Shown piece by piece: positions 35,226 through 44,318 of a stretch of 64,000 nt of DNA. The notes under the pieces were generated by a model, which saw nothing but the letters and a program-made list of their open reading frames with translations, was not told the DNA's origin and did not search any database. The translations under genes and the position numbers were made by a program. Numbering within the stretch: position 1 is the stretch's first letter; each line of letters begins with the position of its first letter. Location of the stretch: the NCBI RefSeq assembly GCF_900112425.1, contig NZ_FOLP01000012.1:141734-205733 (forward strand). Reading direction: 5' to 3'. Source of the DNA: Variovorax sp. OK212. GTDB lineage: Bacteria > Pseudomonadota > Gammaproteobacteria > Burkholderiales > Burkholderiaceae_C.

Positions 35226-36378
35226 ACGGTCGCCACGCTTGCGAACTTCCTGGTCGGCTCTTGCGTACTTGAGGTTCTGTGAGTAGATCCTCCACCTTGT
35301 GAAATTCCAATTGATTCTTTCGGCGCTCACTAGACGATGAGAACGCGTGGTACTGCCGCATGAATCCTTCCCAATCTTCGAAAAGCCATGCGATAGCCAG
35401 CAGATGCCACAGCGGATTTCGGGGCATGCGGTTCGATTTCATCAAGCGTAGTAAGTGGCCGTTTGCCTGCTCGGGATTCTGTAACAGCCCCAAAAAATCA
35501 CTGGAGCGGCAGAGTGCGGCGCCAAATGCATAGAACCGATCTCCCGCTTCTGGCTGTCGCAGGTGTCCGGTACCTGCTGTTAGCAGTCCTTGATGCGAGA
35601 GTGTGGCTCGATATACGTCGCTCAATATCCTTCCTTCCAATCGCAAAAGGTGGCCATGCGTGCCAAGGGCAATGGCGATCGATGCGATGCACTTGATGAC
35701 GTTCTCGTGTGCGCTGTCCTGAGGTGGGAACGGCGTGAAGTAGGAGGCGTGGAAAGCATTTTGCTGTACGAGGTGAGCGGACATGCTGTTTGCAGGGCCC
35801 GCATTTGATGACTCCAATGCTTCGATAACTGGCAGACACCAGATGAGTCCATGTGCGGAAATTGGCTGGATGGTCAGTTCGCGAAGAGGGAGGTCGTGGA
35901 GAGGGCAGCGATAGACGCCAGGCCACTGGTGATCTCGATGCCAGTACGCGATGTGATGGGCCGCCCTGTCCGCGCGGGCACAGGCTAGGCAGGCGCGCAG
36001 CGATCGTGGGATCGCAGATCGCCCAGCCAGCGCATTCAGTGCCACCTTCAACCCCCCAGGCGTGCCTGTGCTCATGGCCGTGATCGTTCGAGTGACGCGG
36101 CGCTGCGTAAGAAACGGCATGTGAAACGGCAACAGCGTCCGGTCTTCGATGATCTTTCTTGTATTACCGAGCTGGCCTCTGGCGCGTTCGACAAGCGCTG
36201 CGACGCCACCTGTCCGCACTGGGCCGCAGGATGAGGTGCCAAAAAGCTGCAGAGTGGTTTCGCCCGCGCGCGTGTTGCCGGCTATGAAGTGGTGGCGACA
36301 GCACAGGCTATACAAGGTTTCTCCTGGCAGCCAAGTGCATGTCGTTGGGAGATCAAAGAGGGGGGCAGTGGAAGCCAT
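35224..36378 (-). CDS. tniQ: TniQ/TnsD-family target-selection protein (short)
   Basis: 384 residues from the ATG at 36378 (an in-frame TTG at 36402 is possible). The TniQ domain is clear: WLPGETLYSLCCRHHFIAGN, ETTLQLFG, VERARGQLGNTRKII and LPFHMPF. A zinc-finger segment follows (CLACARADRAAHHIAYWHRD, GVYRCPLHD). TniQ proteins guide the TnsABC transposase to its target. This one is shorter than the second TniQ at 41617 and lacks its long C-terminal DNA-binding part. It reads away from tnsA across a 690-bp AT-rich gap. Confidence 0.88.
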   Translation of the reverse strand: MASTAPLFDLPTTCTWLPGETLYSLCCRHHFIAGNTRAGETTLQLFGTSSCGPVRTGGVAALVERARGQLGNTRKIIEDRTLLPFHMPFLTQRRVTRTITAMSTGTPGGLKVALNALAGRSAIPRSLRACLACARADRAAHHIAYWHRDHQWPGVYRCPLHDLPLRELTIQPISAHGLIWCLPVIEALESSNAGPANSMSAHLVQQNAFHASYFTPFPPQDSAHENVIKCIASIAIALGTHGHLLRLEGRILSDVYRATLSHQGLLTAGTGHLRQPEAGDRFYAFGAALCRSSDFLGLLQNPEQANGHLLRLMKSNRMPRNPLWHLLAIAWLFEDWEGFMRQYHAFSSSSERRKNQLEFHKVEDLLTEPQVRKSRPGSSQAWRP

Positions 36379-36402
36379 TGACGCTTGGGCGTATCTGGTC
36401 AA

Positions 36403-37068
36403 TCAACCGCGCAGAAATCAACTAGAACAATGTGCATTCTTGATTTGCTTCGCATAAGAGTAATTCCAAAAAAGAAATAATTTTCTCGGCGAAATGGAAA
36501 AATCATAGATCGAATTGAAAACTATTTCACATTGTAAAATTAAGAAAAATTGAGGCAATGGCGTCGAATGTGCCGAACTAAGAGGGTTCGATTAAAAATC
36601 TATTGCAAGAATTGATAGGGCGCATTAATAATTGCGGAGTTTGGAGTGAAGGAGTTGATTTTTCAAGGTCAACGAACGCGTCTTCGAGCCGCGAGCAAAG
36701 TCTGCTGCAGACGATTCATGATCTTGAGGAATGATATGGTAGGGGCGCTGCAGAACTCTGACGCTATCCCTGTCAGACGCTTGACGTGCTTGCGTAACTG
36801 GCGAGATCGACATCTGAATTCAGAGCTTGTGACCGATCTCGTGCGGAAGGTCTTGCCTGTTGCAGACTGGCGGACACCAGTCCTTATTTGAGCAACAGAT
36901 GATCTGACGCCAAAAACAAAACCCGCTCACCTCGCCAAAGGTGAAACGGGCTTCTACAACCAGCGTGAGCTGGAGCGTCGCGATATGTTGAGTAGTACCT
37001 GATTCGACTGTCGCGCAAATGTCGCTCACCGTCAAGACGGTAGGGGAATCTCTTTCCTTGGGCGTGCT
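36403..37068. other. AT-rich divergent region between tniQ and tnsA
   Basis: About 660 bp with strikingly low GC at 36440-36640. It must carry promoters for the divergent tniQ and tnsA genes. A GTG-started frame of 81 codons (36646-36891, plus) has no recognisable family, and I do not call it. A terminator-like hairpin is present at 36922-36950. Confidence 0.4.
36922..36950 (-). terminator. Hairpin with T-tract on the minus strand
   Basis: CCCG-CT-CACCT-N6-AGGTG-AAA-CGGG forms an interrupted stem. On the minus strand TTTTGTTTTT follows it, a good Rho-independent form. No minus-strand gene ends here, so it may terminate a short antisense or regulatory transcript that starts near tnsA. Confidence 0.5.
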
Positions 37069-38046
37069 ATGCCGAAAACGACAACTCAGACTCTAGCCCG
37101 GCTGAAAAAGACTCTGATCAGACAGGATCCACCAGAGTTCGGTCCAGGTTACACGCCCTCCATCTTGGCGACCAGGGAGGAAGCACCAAGCGTTTCAGGG
37201 TATCTCACCGTCTATTGGCCGTTAATGGGGCGTGACGTCCACGTGTTGTCAGCGCCAGAGTTCAAGGTGGTGCTGATTGTGTTGCACTGTCCCTGGGTTT
37301 TTGAACTGCAAGAGCAACGCCTCATCCATTTCGATGAACGCCCTCATCCGCTGACTGATCATCCGCGAGCAGATCTTTTGCGCCCCGCACCATTGCCTGG
37401 CGCCTGCATGCTCGCGGAGAAACTGGGGTTGCTAAAGCACTACCCGACGATCAAGACCAAGGTTGCCGGCCAGCGCTATGAGGTGCCCAGTTTCCTCATT
37501 GGCGATCTCCTGCCGTTCATAGCGGGCTCTCAAGGCCCCTACTGCGTGCATCTGAACATCAAAGATTCACGCGATGCGTTCCAAGACCCTCCGGATTTCA
37601 AGCTCTCAAGAATGAGCCCAGAAGATGCTCGCGAGCAAGAGATATCGCGCCATCGGATCGTGCGTGAGCGCTACCGAGCTGGGGATATCAAGACGGTCGA
37701 TATCGCCGCTGACGAGGACGTGGATTCAGAGGTTTGCAACAACCTTCGTGCTGCCTTGCTCTATCAGAAGCGTCGATTCGCGCTGAGTCGGACGGCTTAT
37801 GCCGATCTGATGGAAGAGTTTCGCCTTGGCATATCGAAGGGGCAAAGCGCGCTCGAGGTCGTCCGGCGCGTAAGCGCGAGTTCCTCATCACTTGACGTCG
37901 ATGAGCTCAAGACGGCTTTCTATCGCGCGATTTGGAGTCGGGATCTGCGTCTTGATCTGTTTCACCCAGTGCTTTTCGATCAGCCGATGCAGTCGGAGAC
38001 AAAGGATGTCTTCGAGGTCTACGCCAACTGGTTCACGCGAGACTGA
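37069..38046 (+). CDS. tnsA: TnsA-like transposon endonuclease subunit
   Basis: 325 residues, first of the tnsABC run. The N-terminal half resembles the TnsA nuclease fold: a first acidic residue in SAPEFKVVLIVL, then PWVFELQEQ. At the usual second acidic position (normally DFL) the sequence reads VPSFLIGD, and the last strand reads YCVHLNIKDS. The lysine is kept, but the expected aspartate seems to be serine. A C-terminal helical part (about 190-325) would bind TnsC or TnsB. In Tn7, TnsA cuts the 5' ends so that transposition is cut-and-paste. If this site is degraded, the element may form cointegrates instead. The stop is one base before the tnsB ATG. Confidence 0.8.
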   Translation: MPKTTTQTLARLKKTLIRQDPPEFGPGYTPSILATREEAPSVSGYLTVYWPLMGRDVHVLSAPEFKVVLIVLHCPWVFELQEQRLIHFDERPHPLTDHPRADLLRPAPLPGACMLAEKLGLLKHYPTIKTKVAGQRYEVPSFLIGDLLPFIAGSQGPYCVHLNIKDSRDAFQDPPDFKLSRMSPEDAREQEISRHRIVRERYRAGDIKTVDIAADEDVDSEVCNNLRAALLYQKRRFALSRTAYADLMEEFRLGISKGQSALEVVRRVSASSSSLDVDELKTAFYRAIWSRDLRLDLFHPVLFDQPMQSETKDVFEVYANWFTRD

Positions 38047-38047
38047 T

Positions 38048-40174
38048 ATGCCAGCTACTGGAACACAGATTTACGCGCCTCGGGGGTATCTCAACCTGGA
38101 GCAAGGGGCGGCCTACCATTTCCTGCAGAGCAATGAGAACACCAAGCTTGTCTCGCTAGTGCAGTTCATCGCCCCGGCCCCGGCCTTTCCGCCGAAATCC
38201 AGGAACGATCCGCGGAAGTCGGAAGCGAAAGATCAGGACGCCGAACCGGCACCACGAACCAAACGGAAGCCACAGCCACGGGCAATCCTTGTGCGCTTGG
38301 GCCGTTCGGAGTTCGAGGCCGGGCTCGACAATGGCATGATAAGAAAACTTGAAGAACAGAACAGCTTGCCCCCATGGCTGTCTGGACTCACTGTCGACAG
38401 ATTGCATGCGAGCGATGCGGGAAGGCGAAACGCCGTCAAGACGCACGCTGACCGCATCAAGGACAAGCTCAAGCGTATTGCCCCCGCGCTAAAGATCAAG
38501 AACGAGATCCTGGCGTCCCAAAAACCGGAGCAGATACTCGGCCGGCTCGCGCGATCTTGCAAGCCTGCGGTCAACGAGACGCGGTATTCGTGGTGGTTTT
38601 ATACGAGGCTTGCATTTGAAGGCAACGATCTGGCCTTGCACTACTCATTTGCAAGCATCGGACATTGGGACCGACTCGACTCGAATTCCTTGGTCAAGAG
38701 GGGGGCACCAAGCCGCGATGAGGGACCTGGCCACGGGTACAACACTGACCGGGCAATGCTCGGGACGATCTTGGAATCCTATCGGCGCCTAGCCAAATCA
38801 GGCGTCAGACTCGACGACATTTACATTCGCGCAGTCGTCGAGGATTTTGGGTGCAAGACCCGGGAGGTCAACGGTGCACGCGAGTTCTACCATCCGCGTG
38901 GGGAGCGATTTCCTACCGAAAAGATGTACTGGTACCACGTCGATCAGACCATCGGCAAGAAGAAGAAGCGCCGTACCCGCATCGGACGCAAGAAGGAACG
39001 TTCGAAGTTCGCACCCTTCGTTGGGTCATTCAGCTCCAATGTCGCGAACCTGATGGAGCGGGTGGAGGGCGATGCATATGTGTTGAAGGAAGTTCCTCGT
39101 GGTCTGATCAGTGATGCAGATGTAAAGCCCTTGGTGGTTGTTCGGCTGCGAGATCAGCGCTCGGGGCTTTTCACCGGGATCGGGTTTTCCTTCGGCTCTG
39201 AAACCAGTAGCGCCTACCGGATGGCGAGGTTTGTGCAGGCCGTCGACAAGGTCTGGCTCTGCAGCCTCTTTGGCATCAGGATTACGGCAGATATGTGGCC
39301 CAGCGAAGGCAACTCTCCGCACGACATCCAGGATCGCGGCCCCGGCGGAACGGATGGAGCATTTGCGAGGGAGGATGAGTTCACGCCTGTGATTGTCGAA
39401 GGTTCGCCGAGCCGCAGCCCGCAATCCAAGGCGCTTATCGAGGCATCCAATCCGCGGGAGCTCAAGGTCGATGATCAGTTGGCGTACATGCGCTCAGACA
39501 AGAACTCGTTTCAGTTGGTTGTCCAGGAGATCTGGAGGTTGATCAGGGACAACGACAGCATGAATGTGCAAGACCGGGTGCCCGATGATTTGCTTGCGGA
39601 AGTCTCCGTGCCGACACCACTGCGGCTGTGGAGGGCACTCGATGCACGCATGCGCAACGATGGCATTGCAATGCTGCGGGAGGATGCGATCCGTGCCTTC
39701 CTGACTCCTGCGAAAGCGAAGCTCACTCGGCGAGGTGTCGAGTTGATGGGGCGAGTCTTCCGCTCAGATGCACTAGACAAATCCGGCCTACGGGAGTGCA
39801 TCAATGGGAATCAGACGCTTGAGGTCGACGTTTGGGTTCTTGAGGCGTGTGTTCGCCACATCTGGCTTGATATGAAGGGAAAGCTGATCCAACTCGACAT
39901 GACAGCTGCGTACCGTACAACAGATCGCGAGTTCTTCGTCACCTTGTCCGAACTGCAGGAGCGAGCGGACCAACACCGAAAATGGGAACGCAAGCTGCCT
40001 GAGCACCAGCATGCTACGGAAGCCCATGTCGCAGAGCAGCATCGGTCCCAGACCGGGAAGTCCTGGCGCTCGGCCAAAGCCAAACCGGGGCGTGCCAAAT
40101 ATGGAACCAAGCAAGCCCGCAGTGAGGGCGCGCGAACGCGGGCCCTCTCGAAGGGCAAGGAGGTCATTCATTGA
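38048..40174 (+). CDS. tnsB: TnsB-like DDE transposase
   Basis: 708 residues from the ATG at 38048, one base after the tnsA stop. The catalytic triad is readable: Asp342 (VEGDAYVLKEV), Asp429 (DIQDRGPGG) and Glu465 (SPQSKALIEASN). The last two are separated by exactly 35 residues, as in the D,D-35-E family. N-terminal helix-turn-helix segments bind the element ends, and the basic C-terminal tail (RSQTGKSWRSAKAKPGR) probably contacts TnsC. It makes the 3'-end cuts and strand transfer. The triad is intact, so the transposase could be active. Confidence 0.92.
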   Translation: MPATGTQIYAPRGYLNLEQGAAYHFLQSNENTKLVSLVQFIAPAPAFPPKSRNDPRKSEAKDQDAEPAPRTKRKPQPRAILVRLGRSEFEAGLDNGMIRKLEEQNSLPPWLSGLTVDRLHASDAGRRNAVKTHADRIKDKLKRIAPALKIKNEILASQKPEQILGRLARSCKPAVNETRYSWWFYTRLAFEGNDLALHYSFASIGHWDRLDSNSLVKRGAPSRDEGPGHGYNTDRAMLGTILESYRRLAKSGVRLDDIYIRAVVEDFGCKTREVNGAREFYHPRGERFPTEKMYWYHVDQTIGKKKKRRTRIGRKKERSKFAPFVGSFSSNVANLMERVEGDAYVLKEVPRGLISDADVKPLVVVRLRDQRSGLFTGIGFSFGSETSSAYRMARFVQAVDKVWLCSLFGIRITADMWPSEGNSPHDIQDRGPGGTDGAFAREDEFTPVIVEGSPSRSPQSKALIEASNPRELKVDDQLAYMRSDKNSFQLVVQEIWRLIRDNDSMNVQDRVPDDLLAEVSVPTPLRLWRALDARMRNDGIAMLREDAIRAFLTPAKAKLTRRGVELMGRVFRSDALDKSGLRECINGNQTLEVDVWVLEACVRHIWLDMKGKLIQLDMTAAYRTTDREFFVTLSELQERADQHRKWERKLPEHQHATEAHVAEQHRSQTGKSWRSAKAKPGRAKYGTKQARSEGARTRALSKGKEVIH

Positions 40175-41577
40175 CCCATGGTGTTGAGCCTTGTGAGAGT
40201 CCGTGGACCAGTCACCTGCGTGGAATCAAGACCATTGGCGATATAGCTCGGATGGTGCGAGTGGGGGCGCAGGCCCTTTCAGGTCTTGGAGACGAGCCTG
40301 TCGAGGTGGCGTGTCGGCGTATCGAAGCCGCTTGGGATGCCATCTACATTCCGAGCGAGAGTGAGTGTCGGCTGCTGCTGGAATTTGTAGAAGTGGCACT
40401 CGCATACGCTAACGAATGGTTTCGGACGAAGAAGGCATTTTTGGGCGCTATCTTCAGCGGAGCTATCAACATACCACCGGTTTTCCCTTTCTGCGTGACG
40501 GGTTTGTCCGGTGTTGGCAAGAGCGCATTGCGCCGAGCTTTGGAGCGACTGTTCACGCCACCGGCGTCTACGATCGCGGTGTCTGATGAATATGAGCCAT
40601 TTCCATGGATTCCGATGCGATCTGCGCTGATCGAAAACGGACCGCAGAGCACCTTGGTCTTCGCAGCACTGGCCGGTCCCGGCTCCAAGCTCAAGCAGAC
40701 GATGGTCGAATGTCGAGGTTCGATGTATCGCTCGGGTGCCTGTTTCGCAGTTCTCGACGAGATGCAGTTCCTCACTCATGGGGAAGACGCTCGAGCCATG
40801 GCGGCCAGATTGCTCTTGAGCGCGGCAAGCTTGGGAACGCCACTGGCGTATTTTTGCAATTTCAGCATGGTCTACAAGATGCTTAAGTTGCCACATGAGA
40901 GTCGTCAACGGTTGCTCGCCCGCTTGAGATTGGTGACTCCTTGTTCGCCGCGAGATCCATTGTGGGCTGAATATTTGCAGGAGCTGCAAGCTGCAGTTCC
41001 AGGACTGTTTGCATTCAATCTTGTCGATCGGGCAACGGAGCTGTGGAACTACAGCGCCGGACTCAAGCGCAACCTCCAGCAGTTGCTAAAAGAATCGTTC
41101 CGGGCATCTCGGCGTGTTGGTGAGACTTCGGTGAGCTGGTCGACTGTCGAGTCGACCTACCTGCACACTGACTACTTCTCGACCCGAGAAGAGGTCGAGC
41201 AATTGCTTGCACATGCGATGGGCAACACGAAGATCAAGCGGGATCTCATGTGTCCGTTTGCAAGTCCGTCAAACAACGAATACCAAGCGGCATTGAGGAG
41301 CCTGCTTCAGCAGCGCTTCGGGAAGGCGGTTGAAGACTCCGTGCTGAACGAAGCCGAGAAGAAGGAGCTCGCGAAGATCAAATCTGATCTGAGTCCTGTT
41401 CCAGCCGCGCAGAGGCGCAGAGCAGATCCGAGACCTCGCACGACAGGGGCGGCTGCACCTGCAGAGCGCGCTGACGCGATATCAGAAATGAAATCTGTGG
41501 CCTTGGTCAAGGCCGCATACTCGCTTCTCCAACCGAAAAGTAAGTCGCGCAATCCTTCGAGCGTAAAGCGAGGCTAG
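40171..41577 (+). CDS. tnsC: TnsC-like AAA+ ATPase
   Basis: The 468 residues have Walker A GLSGVGKS (111-118) and Walker B ACFAVLDEMQFL (Asp196-Glu197). A sensor/arginine region follows (ESRQRLLARLRLVTP). TnsC forms ATP-dependent filaments on target DNA and bridges TniQ to TnsAB. The start is TTG at 40171, overlapping the tnsB stop (TTGA), with a strong AAGGAGG seven bases upstream, which decides the start and shows coupling to tnsB. It ends 40 bp before the convergent second tniQ. Confidence 0.92.
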   Translation: MTHGVEPCESPWTSHLRGIKTIGDIARMVRVGAQALSGLGDEPVEVACRRIEAAWDAIYIPSESECRLLLEFVEVALAYANEWFRTKKAFLGAIFSGAINIPPVFPFCVTGLSGVGKSALRRALERLFTPPASTIAVSDEYEPFPWIPMRSALIENGPQSTLVFAALAGPGSKLKQTMVECRGSMYRSGACFAVLDEMQFLTHGEDARAMAARLLLSAASLGTPLAYFCNFSMVYKMLKLPHESRQRLLARLRLVTPCSPRDPLWAEYLQELQAAVPGLFAFNLVDRATELWNYSAGLKRNLQQLLKESFRASRRVGETSVSWSTVESTYLHTDYFSTREEVEQLLAHAMGNTKIKRDLMCPFASPSNNEYQAALRSLLQQRFGKAVEDSVLNEAEKKELAKIKSDLSPVPAAQRRRADPRPRTTGAAAPAERADAISEMKSVALVKAAYSLLQPKSKSRNPSSVKRG

Positions 41578-41616
41578 ATTTGTTTGGAGCGGCGCGTTCT
41601 TCGGACATCGGGCGAC

Positions 41617-43422
41617 TCAATTGAGCTCACGCGGATCGACTGGCTTGTGAGCCACATCTGGGTTCGCATCATCGGTTCGAAGGTGCCGTGGCTTGAGTTC
41701 GTGTTTAAGTGCTGCGAAAACTCGCGGCATCAGAATACGTGCTGAAAGTTCATTGCTTGGACCAAGATGCTCTAGGCGCAGGACAATATCCCAGCGGCTC
41801 GGCTCACGATACGGATCGACCTTTCGGAGCTCTCCAGCCGCGGTTCTGATAGCCTGAACATAGAGCTCTTCAAGTTCTGCCCATTGGTGTTGATTCTTGT
41901 GGCGGCGGGTTGAGACGCGTGGATTGAGATTCACTGATGACGTTGCGTACTGGACGTCGTACTTTCTAAGGTAGTGGTAGTCTGAGGAAGCGACTTTCGT
42001 CGCTCCTACATCCCCTCGACGAGAACGCTCGAGAGCATATGTCCAGTTGGCACGAGCAGTTTCGAGGCGCTTCAGAGCACGTGCGCGCTTCCTTTCCTCG
42101 TGCATTTGAGGATTCAGTCGTAGATATTCACGGACCTTGCTCATTGAAATAGAAAGTTTCAAGGCAATGACTTCTGATGGTTCGCCGCTGCGGATCATTG
42201 AGTCGAGCCGGTCGCGATACTCTTTGGGTATGGTGTTGCGGCGGAGCCTGGGCTCAATTCCTAGGGCAGCTGCCCAGCCTCTGCCTATTCCGTTTGAAAT
42301 ACCAACAGTCTGCGCTGCGGCGGATACCGATGCACCCTCTCGAATCAGGTGACCAAATTTCTGCTTGCGAGCATTGATGTCAAGTGAACGTTGTGATGGC
42401 AAACGGAAATACGGTTGCTGTCTGTGAAATGCTGGGTCCTGAGCGGCGTGGATTCGATAGCAATCCATGAAGTCTTCCCAGTTATCGAAAAGCCACGCGA
42501 TTGCTACGAACTGGAAGAAAGGTCGAACCGAACGCGCTCGCAGTTGGTGGAACAAGTTGGACCTCGCATACAAGCTACTAAGCCAACCCGGATGGGTGCG
42601 ATGTCTGTCGATAGCACTCGCGAATCCAAGCAGATCAGTCGTCGCACGATTCCAATCGATGTGCTTTTGACTGTCATTGGCCCAGCCTCGGCCTATCAAG
42701 CGAGATCGATAGGCTTGCAGGAGTGGTGCCCGTTCGATTTTGAAGCCTGCAGGTTGATGAGCGATTTTGATCGAGAAACTCGTGATCTTGATCAGAGCCT
42801 CTGCTTCTCGCTGATTTGTAGCCGTGACTGCAGGCACAAACTCAAGGTCGTCAATGAGGCTGAGCGTCGGGAGCTTTAGATATGATTCTCTAAGACGGTC
42901 TCGCATCGAGCGTTCATGTAGTTCGCAACCGTGCAAGAGACAACGGAAAACGCCCGGAAGTTGATGGTCTCGGTGCCAGTGTGCCGTGCCATGTTGAATG
43001 GTGTCTCGACTTGCACACTCCCTGCAAAAACGTAGGCATTGTGTCTTGAAATAGCGCTCGCCCCCTAGGCCGATTTTGGCGTAGACGCCGTTGCGTCCAG
43101 AGCTCTGTCGCATTGATTCGAGTGCAATCTGCTCTTGGCCTGAACTCAAGAATGGGAGGTATGCGGCCAGTATCGTCCTGCGTCGGATGATCTCTTCGCT
43201 AGCTCCGAGTTTGCCACCCGTTCGTTCAACAAAGGTGTCTATCGCGTCCGGAAAATCATGTGTGATCTTTCTGGCGCTTTGACCAAAAAGTTGAGAATTT
43301 GTCTCGGAACTCGTAACGTTTCCTGAGAGGAAATGCTGACGAGTACACAGGCTATGTAACGTTTCGTCTTCTAGCCAGCTGATTGTTTTCAAACTTGGCT
43401 CGTCGCCTCGAAATTCGATCAT
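41617..43422 (-). CDS. tnsD: TnsD/TniQ-family target-selection protein (long)
   Basis: 601 residues from the ATG at 43422 (TTG at 43437 possible). The N-terminal TniQ domain includes WLEDETLHSLCTRQHFLSGN, ETNSQLFGQSA and VERTGGKLGASEEIIRRR. The zinc finger follows (CLRFCRECASRD, HWHRDHQLPGVFRCLLHGC). Unlike the short TniQ, it has a long C-terminal part with helix-turn-helix segments (EGASVSAAAQTVGISNGIGR, SEVIALKLSISMSKVREYL), typical of TnsD proteins that recognise a fixed attachment site. It convergently faces tnsC. Two TniQ proteins suggest two targeting routes. Confidence 0.9.
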   Translation of the reverse strand: MIEFRGDEPSLKTISWLEDETLHSLCTRQHFLSGNVTSSETNSQLFGQSARKITHDFPDAIDTFVERTGGKLGASEEIIRRRTILAAYLPFLSSGQEQIALESMRQSSGRNGVYAKIGLGGERYFKTQCLRFCRECASRDTIQHGTAHWHRDHQLPGVFRCLLHGCELHERSMRDRLRESYLKLPTLSLIDDLEFVPAVTATNQREAEALIKITSFSIKIAHQPAGFKIERAPLLQAYRSRLIGRGWANDSQKHIDWNRATTDLLGFASAIDRHRTHPGWLSSLYARSNLFHQLRARSVRPFFQFVAIAWLFDNWEDFMDCYRIHAAQDPAFHRQQPYFRLPSQRSLDINARKQKFGHLIREGASVSAAAQTVGISNGIGRGWAAALGIEPRLRRNTIPKEYRDRLDSMIRSGEPSEVIALKLSISMSKVREYLRLNPQMHEERKRARALKRLETARANWTYALERSRRGDVGATKVASSDYHYLRKYDVQYATSSVNLNPRVSTRRHKNQHQWAELEELYVQAIRTAAGELRKVDPYREPSRWDIVLRLEHLGPSNELSARILMPRVFAALKHELKPRHLRTDDANPDVAHKPVDPRELN

Positions 43423-43437
43423 CGAAGTACTTGGCAA

Positions 43438-44318
43438 GATTAGAGATTGAAAATCCTCTAGGCCGCGAGTTTGGATGGCAACGCTACTTTAGCCAATTGC
43501 ATTCGCTTGGTCTACAGAAAATCTTGCTATACCAAGAAAAACAGTAAATTTCCTTTACACGTGAGCCTGAGAAGATTGGGCGTTACTAGAAGCGGTTAAC
43601 AAAGCGCGACATGAATGCTGATATGACCCTCGAAGCGGATACATAGCTTATCGTTTACCGGTAGTGGTGGCAGAGTGTGTACTCGTGTCCCTTGTCCGCG
43701 TGCAATATGCTTGGCCATTAGCGCCGCCTTCCATTGGCTTGCCACCCGCCGCCGGCAGGGCATTGACCAGTTCCTTGAAAAGCCATCGAATCGTGTTGTG
43801 ACGAGCTGTTCGCTATCGGGGGAATGAATAAGGGGCCGCGTTGGGAGACCGCTCATTAAAACGGCGACGCACTTTGCGTTGCGTTATGAATCTCAAAAAA
43901 ACTCCGCCAAATCAATGGCTTATGGTGAGAGCTTTCCCGACGCACTTTATTCACACATAGCAGCGGGGAAGGCGTGTTGCTTTGGATTGAGGTGCGTCGG
44001 AAAAATAAGGTGCGTCGAGGAAACGGCAGCGGCGCACACCGGCTGCGATGCCGAACACGCCCAGACGGCAGTTTGTCGTCGAGGGGAAACCCATGGTGAC
44101 CAGCAACGGCCAGGACTGCTCGCTGACATGACAGAGCGATCGGTATGCCTAGGCAGCGATCGGCTCACCGTCCGCTGCCGGCGCAAGCCTGGTAGCAGAT
44201 GAAGTGCTGGGAATGCTGTGACTTGCGGCTCCAGGCCCTGCGCACACTTCTCGTGCTCGGCACGTGCCGCGGCTCGGCGCCACGCCGGGTGCCGTCCACC
44301 GGCGCCTTCGCTTTTGGC
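43438..44318. other. Stretch with no supported gene
   Basis: About 880 bp between the long tniQ and the J-domain operon. The first 130 bp are AT-rich and should hold the tniQ promoter. A weak match to the inverted TTTTGAACTCTATT repeat (TAGAGATTGAAAA, near 43441) is not convincing. The rest has open frames without recognisable families. If the transposon has an end on this side it should lie here or further right. Confidence 0.4.

Noticed and set aside
36646..36891. Small GTG-started gene between tniQ and tnsA
   Set aside because: No recognisable family and no convincing coding character. It lies in an AT-rich regulatory gap.
43438..43460. Inverted copy of the 14-bp repeat marking the second transposon end
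   Set aside because: The match needs an insertion and a mismatch, so it is too weak to call.
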